Of a stretch of 64,000 nucleotides of DNA, positions 54,450 to 62,807 are shown piece by piece. The notes below the pieces were generated by a model, which did no database searches, was not told the DNA's origin, and saw only the letters and a list, made by a program, of their open reading frames with translations. The stretch's first letter is position 1, and the number at the start of each line of letters is the position of its first letter. The stretch is from Saccharopolyspora flava (GTDB lineage Bacteria > Actinomycetota > Actinomycetes > Mycobacteriales > Pseudonocardiaceae), in the NCBI RefSeq assembly GCF_900116135.1, contig NZ_FOZX01000006.1, forward strand, positions 124,001 to 188,000, read 5' to 3'. The position numbers were made by a program, and so were the translations under genes.

Positions 54450-55640
54450 ATGGACCCGGTCCGCAACCCCTTCGCCCCCGGCGCCGGACAGCGACCGCCC
54501 GAGCTGGCCGGACGCACCCGCGAGCTGGACGCCTTCGAGGTCGTGCTCGAACGCGTCTCCCGAGGCCGGCCCGAGCGGAGCCTGGTGCTCACCGGACTCC
54601 GCGGCGTCGGCAAGACCGTGCTGCTCGGCGAGCTGCGGTCGATGGCCGTCCGCCGGGGCTGGGGCGCAGGCAAGGTCGAGGCCCGTCCGGAGGCCGGGCT
54701 GCGGCGTCCGCTGTCCGCGGCCCTGCACCGCGCGATCCGCGACCTGGCCGTCCGGCACCGCGCGCCGGACCGGGTCGAGGAGGTCCTGGCGGTGCTCAAG
54801 GCCTTCGCGCTCAAGGCGAATCCGAACGACGCGAAGCCGCGCGACCGCTGGCAGCCCGGCATCGACGTGCCCGCCGCGGTCGGCCGGGCCGACTCGGGCG
54901 ACATCGAGATCGACCTGGTGGAGCTGTTCACCGAGGTCGCCGACCTGGCCGCCGACGTCGGCACCGGCATCGCGCTGCTGCTCGACGAGATGCAGGACGT
55001 GCAGGCCGAGGACGTCTCCGCGCTGTGCGCGGCGTGCCACGAGCTGTCCCAGTCGGGCGCTCCGCTGGTGGTCGTCGGCGCGGGCCTGCCGCACGTGCCC
55101 GCGGTGCTGTCGGCCAGCAAGTCCTACTCGGAGCGGCTGTTCCGCTACGTCCGCATCGATCGGCTGGACCGCTCCGACGCCGACCGCGCGGTGGTCGCGC
55201 CGATCGAACGGGAGGAAGCCGAGATCACCCCGGCCGCGCTGGACGAGCTGTTCACCGTCTCCGGCGGCTACCCGTACTTCGTGCAGGCCTACGGCAAGGC
55301 GGCCTGGGACGCGGCGGTGCGCACCGAGATCGCCGAGGAGGACGTCCGGCTTGCCGCCCCCGAGGCGGAGTCGGAGCTGGCGGTGGGCTTCTTCGGCTCG
55401 CGCTACGAGCGCGCCACCCCGGCCGAGCGGGAGTACCTGCGCGCGATGGCGGAGCTGGTGGAGGGCAAGGACGAACCCGCGCCCACGGCCAAGATCGCCG
55501 AGTACCTGGAGCGCCGCCCGTCGTCGCTCTCTCCGGCTCGCGACGCGCTGATCAAGAAGGGGCTCGTCTACTCCGGGGAGCGCGGTCAGATCGCCTTCAC
55601 CGTGCCGCACTTCGGCCGCTACCTGCTGACCCAGGACTGA
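54450..55640 (+). CDS. AAA/Orc1-like ATPase
   Basis: 396 aa P-loop ATPase. Walker A is GLRGVGKT (residues about 49-56) and Walker B is IALLLDEMQD. A sensor-1-like VVVGAGLPHVP follows, and the C-terminal part has a winged-helix pattern (PTAKIAEYLERRPSSLSPAR, LIKKGLVYSG). It resembles the AAA_16/Orc-like group, which includes STAND regulators and DNA-binding ATPases. Role unknown. It is alone between a palindrome array and another palindromic element. A TACAGT lies 9 bp before the ATG. Confidence 0.8.
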   Translation: MDPVRNPFAPGAGQRPPELAGRTRELDAFEVVLERVSRGRPERSLVLTGLRGVGKTVLLGELRSMAVRRGWGAGKVEARPEAGLRRPLSAALHRAIRDLAVRHRAPDRVEEVLAVLKAFALKANPNDAKPRDRWQPGIDVPAAVGRADSGDIEIDLVELFTEVADLAADVGTGIALLLDEMQDVQAEDVSALCAACHELSQSGAPLVVVGAGLPHVPAVLSASKSYSERLFRYVRIDRLDRSDADRAVVAPIEREEAEITPAALDELFTVSGGYPYFVQAYGKAAWDAAVRTEIAEEDVRLAAPEAESELAVGFFGSRYERATPAEREYLRAMAELVEGKDEPAPTAKIAEYLERRPSSLSPARDALIKKGLVYSGERGQIAFTVPHFGRYLLTQD

Positions 55641-55646
55641 GCGCAA

Positions 55647-55719
55647 GGGGCAGTTTTAGTGAAAACTGTCCGGACATAACGGACATTGATCATGGGTGAT
55701 TCGAGGAAAAACTGTCCCC
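55647..55719. repeat. Palindromic element, conserved-core family, copy 2
   Basis: Arms GGGGCAGTTTT and AAAACTGTCCCC (one extra base) enclose the 29-bp core 55667-55695, identical to 41153-41181. A small hairpin CAGTTTT-AGTG-AAAACTG replaces part of the left arm seen in copy 1. Starts 7 bp after the ATPase stop. Confidence 0.85.
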
Positions 55720-56049
55720 TGCCCGCACCTCGCCACCGCGAGATCGCGTTGTCTACGGGTGTATAGCGTCAGCGCTAGATTGATGAATACGGGGCGATGG
55801 TGGGCTTCGCGGGGTGCGTGAGATCGACACGTGGTGTGGGGTCGGGGTCGCCGGTACAGGTGATTGGTTGTGACGTAGGGCACACTGTGGAACGTGTGTA
55901 ACGAACGCTGGGTGGGTGTCGATATTCCTGATGACCCCGCGGTGCTGTCGGACCCCCGACCTGGCAGCATCGCGGGGCTTTCCAATTTCCGGGCCGCTTT
56001 TCCCGCCGTTCCTGGCCGCGAAACGCCTGATCAGCCCCTCATCGCGTGA
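55720..56049. other. 330-bp gene-free region ending in a terminator hairpin
   Basis: No supported coding gene. TAGCG-TCAG-CGCTA (55764-55777) is a small dyad. Near the end CCCCGCG-TGCTG (55935-55947) pairs with CAGCA-CGCGGGG (55965-55977) and is followed by CTTTCC, a terminator-like shape more than 290 bp beyond the ATPase stop. An independent small RNA is possible. Confidence 0.45.
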
Positions 56050-57015
56050 TCAGCCCTGCATCTCGTCCAGCACGAGGACCCGGTCGTCCCAGTAGGTGCG
56101 CTGGACCTCCGACGGATCGTTCTGGTCCAGGTACTCCGCCCAGAGCATGAAGTACGACCAGTCCGGCTGGGCGTCGAGGAGTTCCGGGGTGGGCACAGTG
56201 CCGACCTCGCCGAGGGCGATCGGGCGGCCGCCGGCGACGTCGCGCATCGCCTCGTAGTCCGACTGCGACGGAGCCGCTTTCTCCCAGATGTCGATGCTGG
56301 CGAGGTCCACCCGGTCGTCGGTCGGCCAGTAGTCGCGCAGCCCGCTGGTGCTGGAGTCCTTGACGTTCCAGTTCCACACCAGGTTCGTCAGCCCCTGCTG
56401 GTCCAGGTGCTCGTGGGTGATCCGGTACAGCGCCGCGCTGCCGTCGGGACCCGGCCGGCCGCCCCACCAGGACCAGCCGTCGTTGATCTCGTGCAGCGGC
56501 CGCCACAGCACCGTCACCCCGGCGTCCTGGAGCTGCCGCAGGTAGGGCACGACCTCGTCGAGCCGCGACTTCCACGCCCGGTTGAGCTCGGTGCCGTCGG
56601 TGATCAGCTGCGACCACTGCTCGTCGGAGAGGTCGCTCATCACGCCGTCCTCCCAGCCGCACGACGATCCCTGCGTCGGCGGGCACACGTGCCAGGTCAG
56701 CGTCACCAGGGCGCCGTTGTTCCACTGGTTGATCGCCTCGTCGACGAGGTTCTGCCGCTGCTGCACGTCGGCATCGGCGAACAGGAAGTCGCCGCCCCAC
56801 AGGCCCGGGTAGTCGCCGGTGATGTCGTGGATCTTCTGCGTCCACCGCGTCGGGTCCGACAGCGGTTCCTTGTTGTGCTGGCCGGACACCACGTTGCTGC
56901 CGGTGATCGACTTCAGGTACTCCAGCGGATCCGCCGGAGGCGCCGCGCTCGCCGGGAGCGGGACGGCGGCCAGGCACGCGGCGGACGCGAGCAGGGCGAG
57001 GGCACGACGGCGCAT
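56050..57015 (-). CDS. Secreted GH26 family beta-mannanase
   Basis: 321 aa. Signal peptide (MRRRALALLASAACLAAVPL, cut near ASAAPP). The GH26 TIM barrel carries the acid/base E176 in WRPLHEINDGWSWWG and the nucleophile E270 in IALGEVGT. It should hydrolyse beta-1,4-mannans outside the cell. No carbohydrate-binding module and no sugar transporter next to it. ATG at 57015 has AGGAGG 5 bp upstream; an apparent longer frame lacks this and would hide the signal peptide. Confidence 0.93.
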   Translation of the reverse strand: MRRRALALLASAACLAAVPLPASAAPPADPLEYLKSITGSNVVSGQHNKEPLSDPTRWTQKIHDITGDYPGLWGGDFLFADADVQQRQNLVDEAINQWNNGALVTLTWHVCPPTQGSSCGWEDGVMSDLSDEQWSQLITDGTELNRAWKSRLDEVVPYLRQLQDAGVTVLWRPLHEINDGWSWWGGRPGPDGSAALYRITHEHLDQQGLTNLVWNWNVKDSSTSGLRDYWPTDDRVDLASIDIWEKAAPSQSDYEAMRDVAGGRPIALGEVGTVPTPELLDAQPDWSYFMLWAEYLDQNDPSEVQRTYWDDRVLVLDEMQG

Positions 57016-57147
57016 GACGCCTCCTGATCGACTCGGAGGGTCAGGAGTCTGCGCAGCGCGCGCACCTCGGGGAACCGCGCTGGCGGGTATTCGCCGGGCA
57101 CTGCTCCGAATCGCCGCGCGACCACCCGGCACCCGGGCTCACCGGGT

Positions 57148-58071
57148 TCAGCCGGTCAGCCCTCCGGCGAACGGCATCCCCCGCCACTGCTCGATCGCGG
57201 GCCGCACGGCGTCGGCGAGCATCGGCAGCTGCGGCGCCAGCGCCAGGCACGACACCGACCGCAGCGCCCCGACGGCGTTGACGAACCGCAGCACCCGCTC
57301 GTCCAGCTCCCGCAGGCCGAGCGCGCGGGCGCGGGTGTCGTAGGAGGCCGCGCACTCCGGCCCGAATGCCGCCAGGTCCCACTCCGGCGGACCCAGCCCG
57401 ACCAGCTCGAAGTCCGCGTAGAGCTCGCCGTTCGGGGTCGGCACGAGGTTGAACGCGGGTGCGTCGCCGTGGATCGGCTGCAGGTCGACGCCGAACTCGG
57501 ACTCGAACGCCGAGCGCGAGCGCACCAGCGGTTCCAGCACCGCCCACTCCCGCCGGGCGCGGTCGAGATCGGCCGGGTCCAGCCGATCGCCGAGATCCTC
57601 CAGGGAATCGGTGATCCACTGCGGTTCGGCCGCCGACAGGAACGGCAGCTCGCCCGGGTACTCGCGCAACGCGCGGTGCAGGTCGGCGACCAGGCCGGCG
57701 TTGCGCACGTAGTCGGGTTCGACGGTCTCCAGGAACTCGGTGAACTGCCAGAACGTCATCGAGAACCCGTCGCGCAGCACCGGTTCCCTAGGCACCAGCG
57801 GGCTCGGCGGGATCACCGGATGCCCCTGCTCGGCCAGCCACGCCACCACGTCGAGCTCCGTCCGCTGCCGCGTCGCCAGGACCGTGACGTCGCTGCTCCG
57901 GGGCAGTACCACCGGCACCCGCGCGACCACCGGGGACGGTGCGAGGTGGACGACGACGGAGAACAGGTCGTGCAGCACCGTCGCCTCGCCGACCTCGAGA
58001 CCGAGGTCCCGGCCCGCGGCCACCGCCGCGTTCAGCGCTCGTGAAGTGCGATCCGGAATGTCCGCTTGCAT
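57148..58071 (-). CDS. Aminoglycoside phosphotransferase (APH)-like kinase
   Basis: 307 aa. The APH catalytic loop is H201-G-D203 with N208 (IHGDAPAFNLV), and the metal-binding Asp is D220 in YADFELVGLGPPEWDLA. The family phosphorylates aminoglycosides, macrolides, homoserine, fructosamine and others; resistance should not be assumed. Its first 284 bp overlap the 3' end of the MFS reading frame on the same strand. ATG at 58071 gives a full N-lobe, so the overlap is not caused by a wrong start. Confidence 0.85.
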   Translation of the reverse strand: MQADIPDRTSRALNAAVAAGRDLGLEVGEATVLHDLFSVVVHLAPSPVVARVPVVLPRSSDVTVLATRQRTELDVVAWLAEQGHPVIPPSPLVPREPVLRDGFSMTFWQFTEFLETVEPDYVRNAGLVADLHRALREYPGELPFLSAAEPQWITDSLEDLGDRLDPADLDRARREWAVLEPLVRSRSAFESEFGVDLQPIHGDAPAFNLVPTPNGELYADFELVGLGPPEWDLAAFGPECAASYDTRARALGLRELDERVLRFVNAVGALRSVSCLALAPQLPMLADAVRPAIEQWRGMPFAGGLTG

Positions 58072-59311
58072 CCCGCTGATGCTGCCAGGTCGCGGAGGCC
58101 TCGGTGAGCGATTTTCCGATGAACGCCGTGACCAGCACGAACGCTGCCGCCACTGCTGTCACCCACGACATCGCCGTCTCCAGCGGGTGCCCGAGCGTGA
58201 TGAGGCCGACCGCGATCGCCGGGCAGCCGGCCCCGAGGTAGAACGCGAGGTAGAGCGCCCCGGTGATCGCCCCGCGCCGCTCGGCGGGAGCGGCGGACTC
58301 CACCGCCGCGGCGGCGCCGCCGTAGGCGAGCCCGTGCCCGGCGCCCGCCGCGACGGCCGCGATCGCGGTGAGCACCACCGACCCGCCGCTGCTCAGAGCC
58401 AGCACGACGAGACTCGCGAACACCGCGGCCAGACCGCGCCGCTGCGCCCGCACCGCCCCGAGGCGCGGCACCAGCGGCTGAGCGGCGATCGAGCAGAGCA
58501 GCACCGACCCGACCACGCATCCCGACACGGCCGGATCGCGCTGCCCGGCCCGGTCGAGCAGCACCGGGATCACCGACAGGAACAACCCCACCGCCGCCCA
58601 CGCCGAGAACCCGCTGGCCGCCGAGAACCAGAACACCCGGCGCACCCCCGCCGGAATCCTCAACCGCACCACCCCGGACAAGGCACTCGCGTCGAAAACT
58701 CCCGCATTCGTCGCGCGAAAACCGGGGTTTTCGACGTGATGAAAACCGGGGTTTTCGTCGCGGGGAGGGGTGAGGGCGGTGACGCGGAGCCAGGCGTAGG
58801 TGAGGAGGGCGAGGTGGAGGAGGTACGGGAGGACGCGGGGTGCCGGGGCGTGCTGGGCGAGGATCCCGCCGACGATCGGGCCCGCTGCGGTGCCCGCGAC
58901 GAACGCGGTGCTGGACAGGAGCGGGCCGCGGCGGGAGTGCCGGCTGATCAGGGCGCCTGCGGCGCTGGTGGCCGCGCCGAGCGCGATGCCCTGCGCGGCG
59001 CGGCCGGCGGCCAGCCAGAGCGGCCCGGAGGCCAGGGCGAAGCAGAGCGAGCCCGCGGCGCCCGCGATCAGGCTCGCGCGCAGCACCGCTCTCGGCCCCA
59101 CGACGTCGGTGGCCGGACCGAGCACCAGCAGCGCGGGCGCGCTGACCAGGGCGAACGTGGCGTAGATCAGGGTCGTGGTCAGGTCGCTGAAGCCGAAGTC
59201 GTGCTGGTACCCGGGCAGCAGCGGGCTCGGGAGGTAGGCGCCGAGGGTGAGGACGACGAGGACGTAGAGGCCGGTGCGGACCGAGCCGGCGGGAGACGTC
59301 GAGGGGATCAC
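57788..59311 (-). CDS. MFS transporter with in-frame palindrome insertion and long 3' overlap
   Basis: 507 aa as read. Twelve helices occupy residues about 10-410 (GLYVLVVLTLGAYLPSPLLP first), with MFS motif A-like LGPATDVVGPRAV and GAITGALYLAFYLGAGCPA late. Drug/H+ or metabolite efflux is likely but the substrate is unknown. The central loop between helices 6 and 7 holds ENPGF repeats coded by palindromic DNA (58694-58758). After about residue 415 the frame continues for 284 bp inside the APH gene as Arg/Gly-rich sequence, which is probably not functional and may reflect a frameshift or lost stop. Divergent from the LysR gene. Confidence 0.8.
   Translation of the reverse strand: MIPSTSPAGSVRTGLYVLVVLTLGAYLPSPLLPGYQHDFGFSDLTTTLIYATFALVSAPALLVLGPATDVVGPRAVLRASLIAGAAGSLCFALASGPLWLAAGRAAQGIALGAATSAAGALISRHSRRGPLLSSTAFVAGTAAGPIVGGILAQHAPAPRVLPYLLHLALLTYAWLRVTALTPPRDENPGFHHVENPGFRATNAGVFDASALSGVVRLRIPAGVRRVFWFSAASGFSAWAAVGLFLSVIPVLLDRAGQRDPAVSGCVVGSVLLCSIAAQPLVPRLGAVRAQRRGLAAVFASLVVLALSSGGSVVLTAIAAVAAGAGHGLAYGGAAAAVESAAPAERRGAITGALYLAFYLGAGCPAIAVGLITLGHPLETAMSWVTAVAAAFVLVTAFIGKSLTEASATWQHQRDASGHSGSHFTSAERGGGRGPGPRSRGRRGDGAARPVLRRRPPRTVPGGRAGAGGTAPEQRRHGPGDAAADGARRGGVAGRAGASGDPAEPAGA
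58694..58758. repeat. Three palindromic repeat units inside the MFS gene
   Basis: CGAAAACCGGGGTTTTCG (58717-58734) and TGAAAACCGGGGTTTTCG (58741-58758) are near-identical. A decayed unit CGAAAACTCCCGCATTCG lies at 58694-58711. Unit spacing is 23-24 bp. The core is the same as in the leuS terminator (12623-12660). On the coding strand they translate as ENPGFHHVENPGFRATNAGV in the central cytoplasmic loop. Confidence 0.85.
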
Positions 59312-59358
59312 GGTCTCCAGGCTGCCGACGGAAACTGCTGAAGAAAATCAGACGTTCC

Positions 59359-59374
59359 TGCATCCGACCGTGCA
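59359..59374. promoter_or_regulatory. Candidate LysR box
   Basis: TGCATCCGACCGTGCA is an interrupted palindrome (TGCA...TGCA) containing a T-N11-A arrangement, 11 bp before the LysR ATG and 48 bp from the divergent MFS start. Placement fits control of both genes by the LysR product. Confidence 0.45.
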
Positions 59375-59384
59375 AAATCGTCGC

Positions 59385-60296
59385 ATGATCGATCCCCGGC
59401 TCAAGGTGCTGCAGATGGTGGCCCACCACGGCACCGTCACGGCCGCCGCGGCGGCGCTGAACTACACGCCGTCGGCGGTGTCGTACCAGCTCCGCCAGCT
59501 CGCCGAGGAGCTCGGAACCGAGCTGATCGCGCAGTCCGGTCGCGGCATCAAGCTCACCGCCGCCGCGCGGACCGTCCTGCGGCACGCGGAGCTGCTGCAC
59601 GCCCAGGCCGAGCGCGCCTACGCCGAGCTCGCCGCCGCGACCGACGAGCCCAGCGGCCCGTTCACGCTGTGCGGTTTCTCCACCGCGGCCACCCACCTGC
59701 TGCCGCCCGCCGCTGCCGCGCTGCGCGAGCACTACCCGCAGATCCAGGTCCGGGTGATCGAGGCCGAGCCCGCCCGCTGCTTCGACCTGCTGCTGGCGGG
59801 CGAGGCCGACCTGGCGCTGGTGATCAACACCGCCGACCTGCCGCCGTCCGCGGATGAGCGCTTCGACCAGCAACAACTCGTCGACGACCCGCTGGACCTG
59901 GTGGTGCCGGCCGGGCACCGGCTCGCCGAGCGCTCGCGGGTCTCGCTCGCCGACGTCGCCGACGAGCAGTGGATAGTCGGCCGCCCCGGCAGCACCTACC
60001 ACGAGCTGGTCCGCGCGGCCTGCACGTCGGCCGGGTTCAGCCCGAACATCGCCCACTACGCCGACGAGTGGGACACCGGAACGGCCCTGGTCGCGCACCA
60101 CTTCGGGATCATCCTGGTCCCGCGCCTCGCCCGGCTCCACGACTGGCCGGTCGTCCGCGTCCCGCTGCGCGGCGAACCCGCCCCGGCTCGCCGCATCCTC
60201 GCCGCCACCCGTCTCGGCGGCGCCCGGCACCCGGTCGTCCGAACCGCTCTGGAGACCCTCACCACCACGGCCACCACCCTCCTCCCGCCCCCGTGA
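59385..60296 (+). CDS. LysR family transcriptional regulator
   Basis: 303 aa. The winged helix-turn-helix reads LKVLQMVAHHGTVTAAAAAL and NYTPSAVSYQLRQLAEELGT; the periplasmic-binding-like effector domain follows (FTLCGFSTAATHLLPPAAAA, LLAGEADLALVIN). Divergent from the MFS gene, the usual layout for a regulator of its transporter. ATG at 59385 is preferred; a longer frame from 59274 overlaps the MFS start. Confidence 0.92.
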   Translation: MIDPRLKVLQMVAHHGTVTAAAAALNYTPSAVSYQLRQLAEELGTELIAQSGRGIKLTAAARTVLRHAELLHAQAERAYAELAAATDEPSGPFTLCGFSTAATHLLPPAAAALREHYPQIQVRVIEAEPARCFDLLLAGEADLALVINTADLPPSADERFDQQQLVDDPLDLVVPAGHRLAERSRVSLADVADEQWIVGRPGSTYHELVRAACTSAGFSPNIAHYADEWDTGTALVAHHFGIILVPRLARLHDWPVVRVPLRGEPAPARRILAATRLGGARHPVVRTALETLTTTATTLLPPP

Positions 60297-60372
60297 CCGG
60301 GTCGGGTGGTCGGCGTCATGAAGCGCGCCACCTCCGGGAACACGTCCTGCGGGGTTGTTGTTGACTCTTCAT

Positions 60373-62217
60373 GTGACTGAGCAGCAGAAACGTCGTGGTC
60401 GGGTGCGGGCCGCCGAGCTCGTGGGGCGGCAGTGGTTGAACACCGGGGGCAAGGAGCTGAAGCTCCAGGACTTCCGCGGGAAGGTCGTGATCCTCGACTT
60501 CTGGACCTTCTGCTGCATCAACTGCCTGCACGTGATCGACGAGCTCCGCCCGCTGGAGGCCGAGTTCGCCGACGAGGTCGTGACCGTCGGCGTGCACTCG
60601 CCGAAGTTCGAGCACGAAGCCGATCCGGACGCGCTGAAGGCGGCCGTCGAGCGCTACGCCGTGCACCACCCGGTCCTCGACGACCCGGAGCTGACCACCT
60701 GGCAGAACTACGCGGTGAAGGCCTGGCCGACCCTGGTCGTCCTCGACCCCGAGGGCTACGTCGTGCACGTCGCAGCAGGTGAGGGCCACGTCGAGGCGCT
60801 GCGCAGCGTGATCACCGAGGTGATCGCCGAGCACGACGCCAAGGGCACGCTGCACCGCGGCGACGGCCCCTACGTGCCGCCGCCCGCTCCGGAGACGACG
60901 CTGCGGTTCCCCGGCAAGGTCATCGCGCTGAACAACGGGAACCTGCTGGTCTCGGACTCGGCGAACCACTCGCTGGTGGAGTTCGAGTCCGACGGCGAGA
61001 CCGTGGTGCGCCGCATCGGCACCGGTGAGCGCGGTCGCGAGGACGGCACCGAGCCGACCTTCGCCGAACCCGCCGGGCTCGCGCTGCTGCCCGACGACCT
61101 CGCCGCCGAGGTCGGCTACGACGTGGTCGTCGCCGACACCGTCAACCACCTGCTGCGCGGCCTGCGCCTCGCCGACGGGCACGTCAGCACGCTGGCCGGG
61201 ACCGGTGAGCAGTGGCGCGACGGCTCCGACAGCGGCCCCGCGCTGGAGACGCCGCTGACCAGCCCGTGGGACGTCTCCTGGTGGGAGCCCGCCGGCGGCG
61301 TGGTGATCGCGATGGCAGGCAACCACACGCTCGGCCTGTTCGACCCCCGCACCGGCCGGGTCCGCCGGTTCGCCGGCACCACCGTCGAAGGACTCCGCGA
61401 CGGTGCCGCCGACCAGGCGTTCTTCGCTCAGACCTCCGGTCTCGCCGACGGCGGGGACCGGCTGTGGCTGGCCGACTCCGAGACCTCCGCGCTGCGCTGG
61501 GTCGAGGCCGACGGCGACGGGTTCGCGCTGCGCACCGCCGTCGGAACCGGCCTGTTCGACTTCGGCCACGCCGACGGCCCGGCCGAGAAGGCGCTGCTGC
61601 AGCACCCGCTGGGCGTGGCGGTGCTGCCGGACGGCTCGGTCGCGATCTGCGACACCTACAACGGCGCGATCCGCCGCTACGAACCCGACACCGGCGAGGT
61701 GTCGACCCTGGCCGCCGACCTCGCCGAGCCCTCCGGCGCGACCGTCGTCGACGGCGAGCTCGTCGTGGTCTCCTCCGCCGCCCACCGGCTGGAGCGCCCG
61801 GTGCCGCCGGGACTGGCCGCGAAGCTGATCGAGGGCGCGTCGCAGCAGGTCAAGCGGCCCTCCACGGAGATCGCCTCGGGCGAGGTCGAGCTCGCCGTGG
61901 TGTTCACGCCGCCGCCCGGCACCAAGCTCGACGAGCGCTACGGGCCCTCCACCCGCCTGGAGATCACCTCGACCCCGGAGGACCTGCTGGTCGAGGGCGC
62001 GGGCGTGGGCACCGACCTGACCCGCCGCCTGGTGCTGGCCGAGGGCGTCGAGCACGGCGTGCTGCACGTGGTCGCCCAGGCCGCCAGCTGCGATGACGAC
62101 GACCAGATCGAGCACCCCGCCTGCCGCCTGACCCGGCAGGACTGGGGCGTGCCGGTGACGATCTCGGCGAGCGGTCCCGCCCGGCTACCGCTGGTGATGG
62201 GCGGTCTGGACGCCTGA
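60373..62217 (+). CDS. Thioredoxin-like/NHL-repeat protein (NHLRC2 type)
   Basis: 614 aa. An N-terminal thioredoxin/TlpA domain with C48-I-N-C51 in FWTFCCINCLHV is followed by a six-bladed NHL beta-propeller (GNLLVSDSANHSLVEF, AGLALLPDDLAAEVGYDVVV, GSVAICDTYNGAIRRYEPDT) and a C-terminal beta domain. The same arrangement is conserved from bacteria to animal NHLRC2, function uncertain. No signal peptide, so cytoplasmic. The start is uncertain: GTG at 60373 begins a conserved-looking N-terminus; a TTG at 60355 is also open. A strong terminator follows. Confidence 0.9.
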   Translation: MTEQQKRRGRVRAAELVGRQWLNTGGKELKLQDFRGKVVILDFWTFCCINCLHVIDELRPLEAEFADEVVTVGVHSPKFEHEADPDALKAAVERYAVHHPVLDDPELTTWQNYAVKAWPTLVVLDPEGYVVHVAAGEGHVEALRSVITEVIAEHDAKGTLHRGDGPYVPPPAPETTLRFPGKVIALNNGNLLVSDSANHSLVEFESDGETVVRRIGTGERGREDGTEPTFAEPAGLALLPDDLAAEVGYDVVVADTVNHLLRGLRLADGHVSTLAGTGEQWRDGSDSGPALETPLTSPWDVSWWEPAGGVVIAMAGNHTLGLFDPRTGRVRRFAGTTVEGLRDGAADQAFFAQTSGLADGGDRLWLADSETSALRWVEADGDGFALRTAVGTGLFDFGHADGPAEKALLQHPLGVAVLPDGSVAICDTYNGAIRRYEPDTGEVSTLAADLAEPSGATVVDGELVVVSSAAHRLERPVPPGLAAKLIEGASQQVKRPSTEIASGEVELAVVFTPPPGTKLDERYGPSTRLEITSTPEDLLVEGAGVGTDLTRRLVLAEGVEHGVLHVVAQAASCDDDDQIEHPACRLTRQDWGVPVTISASGPARLPLVMGGLDA

Positions 62218-62277
62218 TCCGGCGAATCGAGACCGTACTGGTACCGACTTCGCAAAAGCCCAGGTCGTGACGATGCG

Positions 62278-62311
62278 GACGGGGCCGATCCCACTCGGGG
62301 TCGGCCCCGTC
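62278..62311 (+). terminator. Terminator after the NHL-repeat gene
   Basis: 15-bp arms (62278-62292, 62297-62311) with one T-G wobble and loop ACTC, 60 bp after the stop. Confidence 0.8.
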
Positions 62312-62401
62312 GTCGCGCGCTGCCCTGCGAGATCGCGAATCACGTGGTCAACGCGGTGTTTCGAGGGCCCCCTGGCGCCCGGGTCACCCGGCGGGGGCAA
62401 G

Positions 62402-62407
62402 TAAACT
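62402..62407 (+). promoter_or_regulatory. -10 box of a leaderless GroES-like gene
   Basis: TAAACT is followed by six bases and the GTG start at 62414; no Shine-Dalgarno sequence. Confidence 0.5.
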
Positions 62408-62413
62408 TTTCGG

Positions 62414-62734
62414 GTGACCGATGCCAAGCTCGAAATCCAGATGCTGCACGACCGGGTCATGGTGCGCATCGCCGCCGAGTCCGGCGAACGCCGCAGCAGC
62501 GGCGGCATCGTGATTCCGGCGACCGCGCAGATGGCCAAGCGGCTGATCTGGGGTGAGGTCTTCGGCGTGGGCAGTCACGTGCGGACCGTCAAGGTGGGCG
62601 ACCAGGTGCTGTTCAACCCCGATGAGCAGTTCGAGGTCGAGGTCCAGGGACAGGCGTACCTGGTGATGCGGGAGCGGGACCTGCACGCGGTGGCCACCGA
62701 GCAGACCGACCAGGGCACGGGCCTGTACCTGTAG
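62414..62734 (+). CDS. GroES-like (Cpn10-fold) protein
   Basis: 106 aa. The Cpn10 fold is visible: LEIQMLHDRVMVRIAAESGE, RRSSGGIVIPATAQ (mobile-loop position), GEVFGVGSHVRTVKVGDQVL. The mobile loop lacks the usual hydrophobic IVL anchor, and no groEL follows, so this is a stand-alone relative rather than the main co-chaperonin. A transcript starting at the GTG is likely (see the -10 box). Common in actinobacteria, function unknown. Confidence 0.88.
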   Translation: MTDAKLEIQMLHDRVMVRIAAESGERRSSGGIVIPATAQMAKRLIWGEVFGVGSHVRTVKVGDQVLFNPDEQFEVEVQGQAYLVMRERDLHAVATEQTDQGTGLYL

Positions 62735-62807
62735 CCGGACCCCCGGCGAGCGCGGGCGCGCAGCTCACAACGCCCCCACCGCAGGACCGACAGGAGAAGG
62801 GGAAGCG

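Noticed and set aside
57148-58071. Antibiotic-resistance gene
   Set aside because: The APH fold is shared with many metabolic kinases; nothing in the sequence or neighbours shows aminoglycoside specificity.
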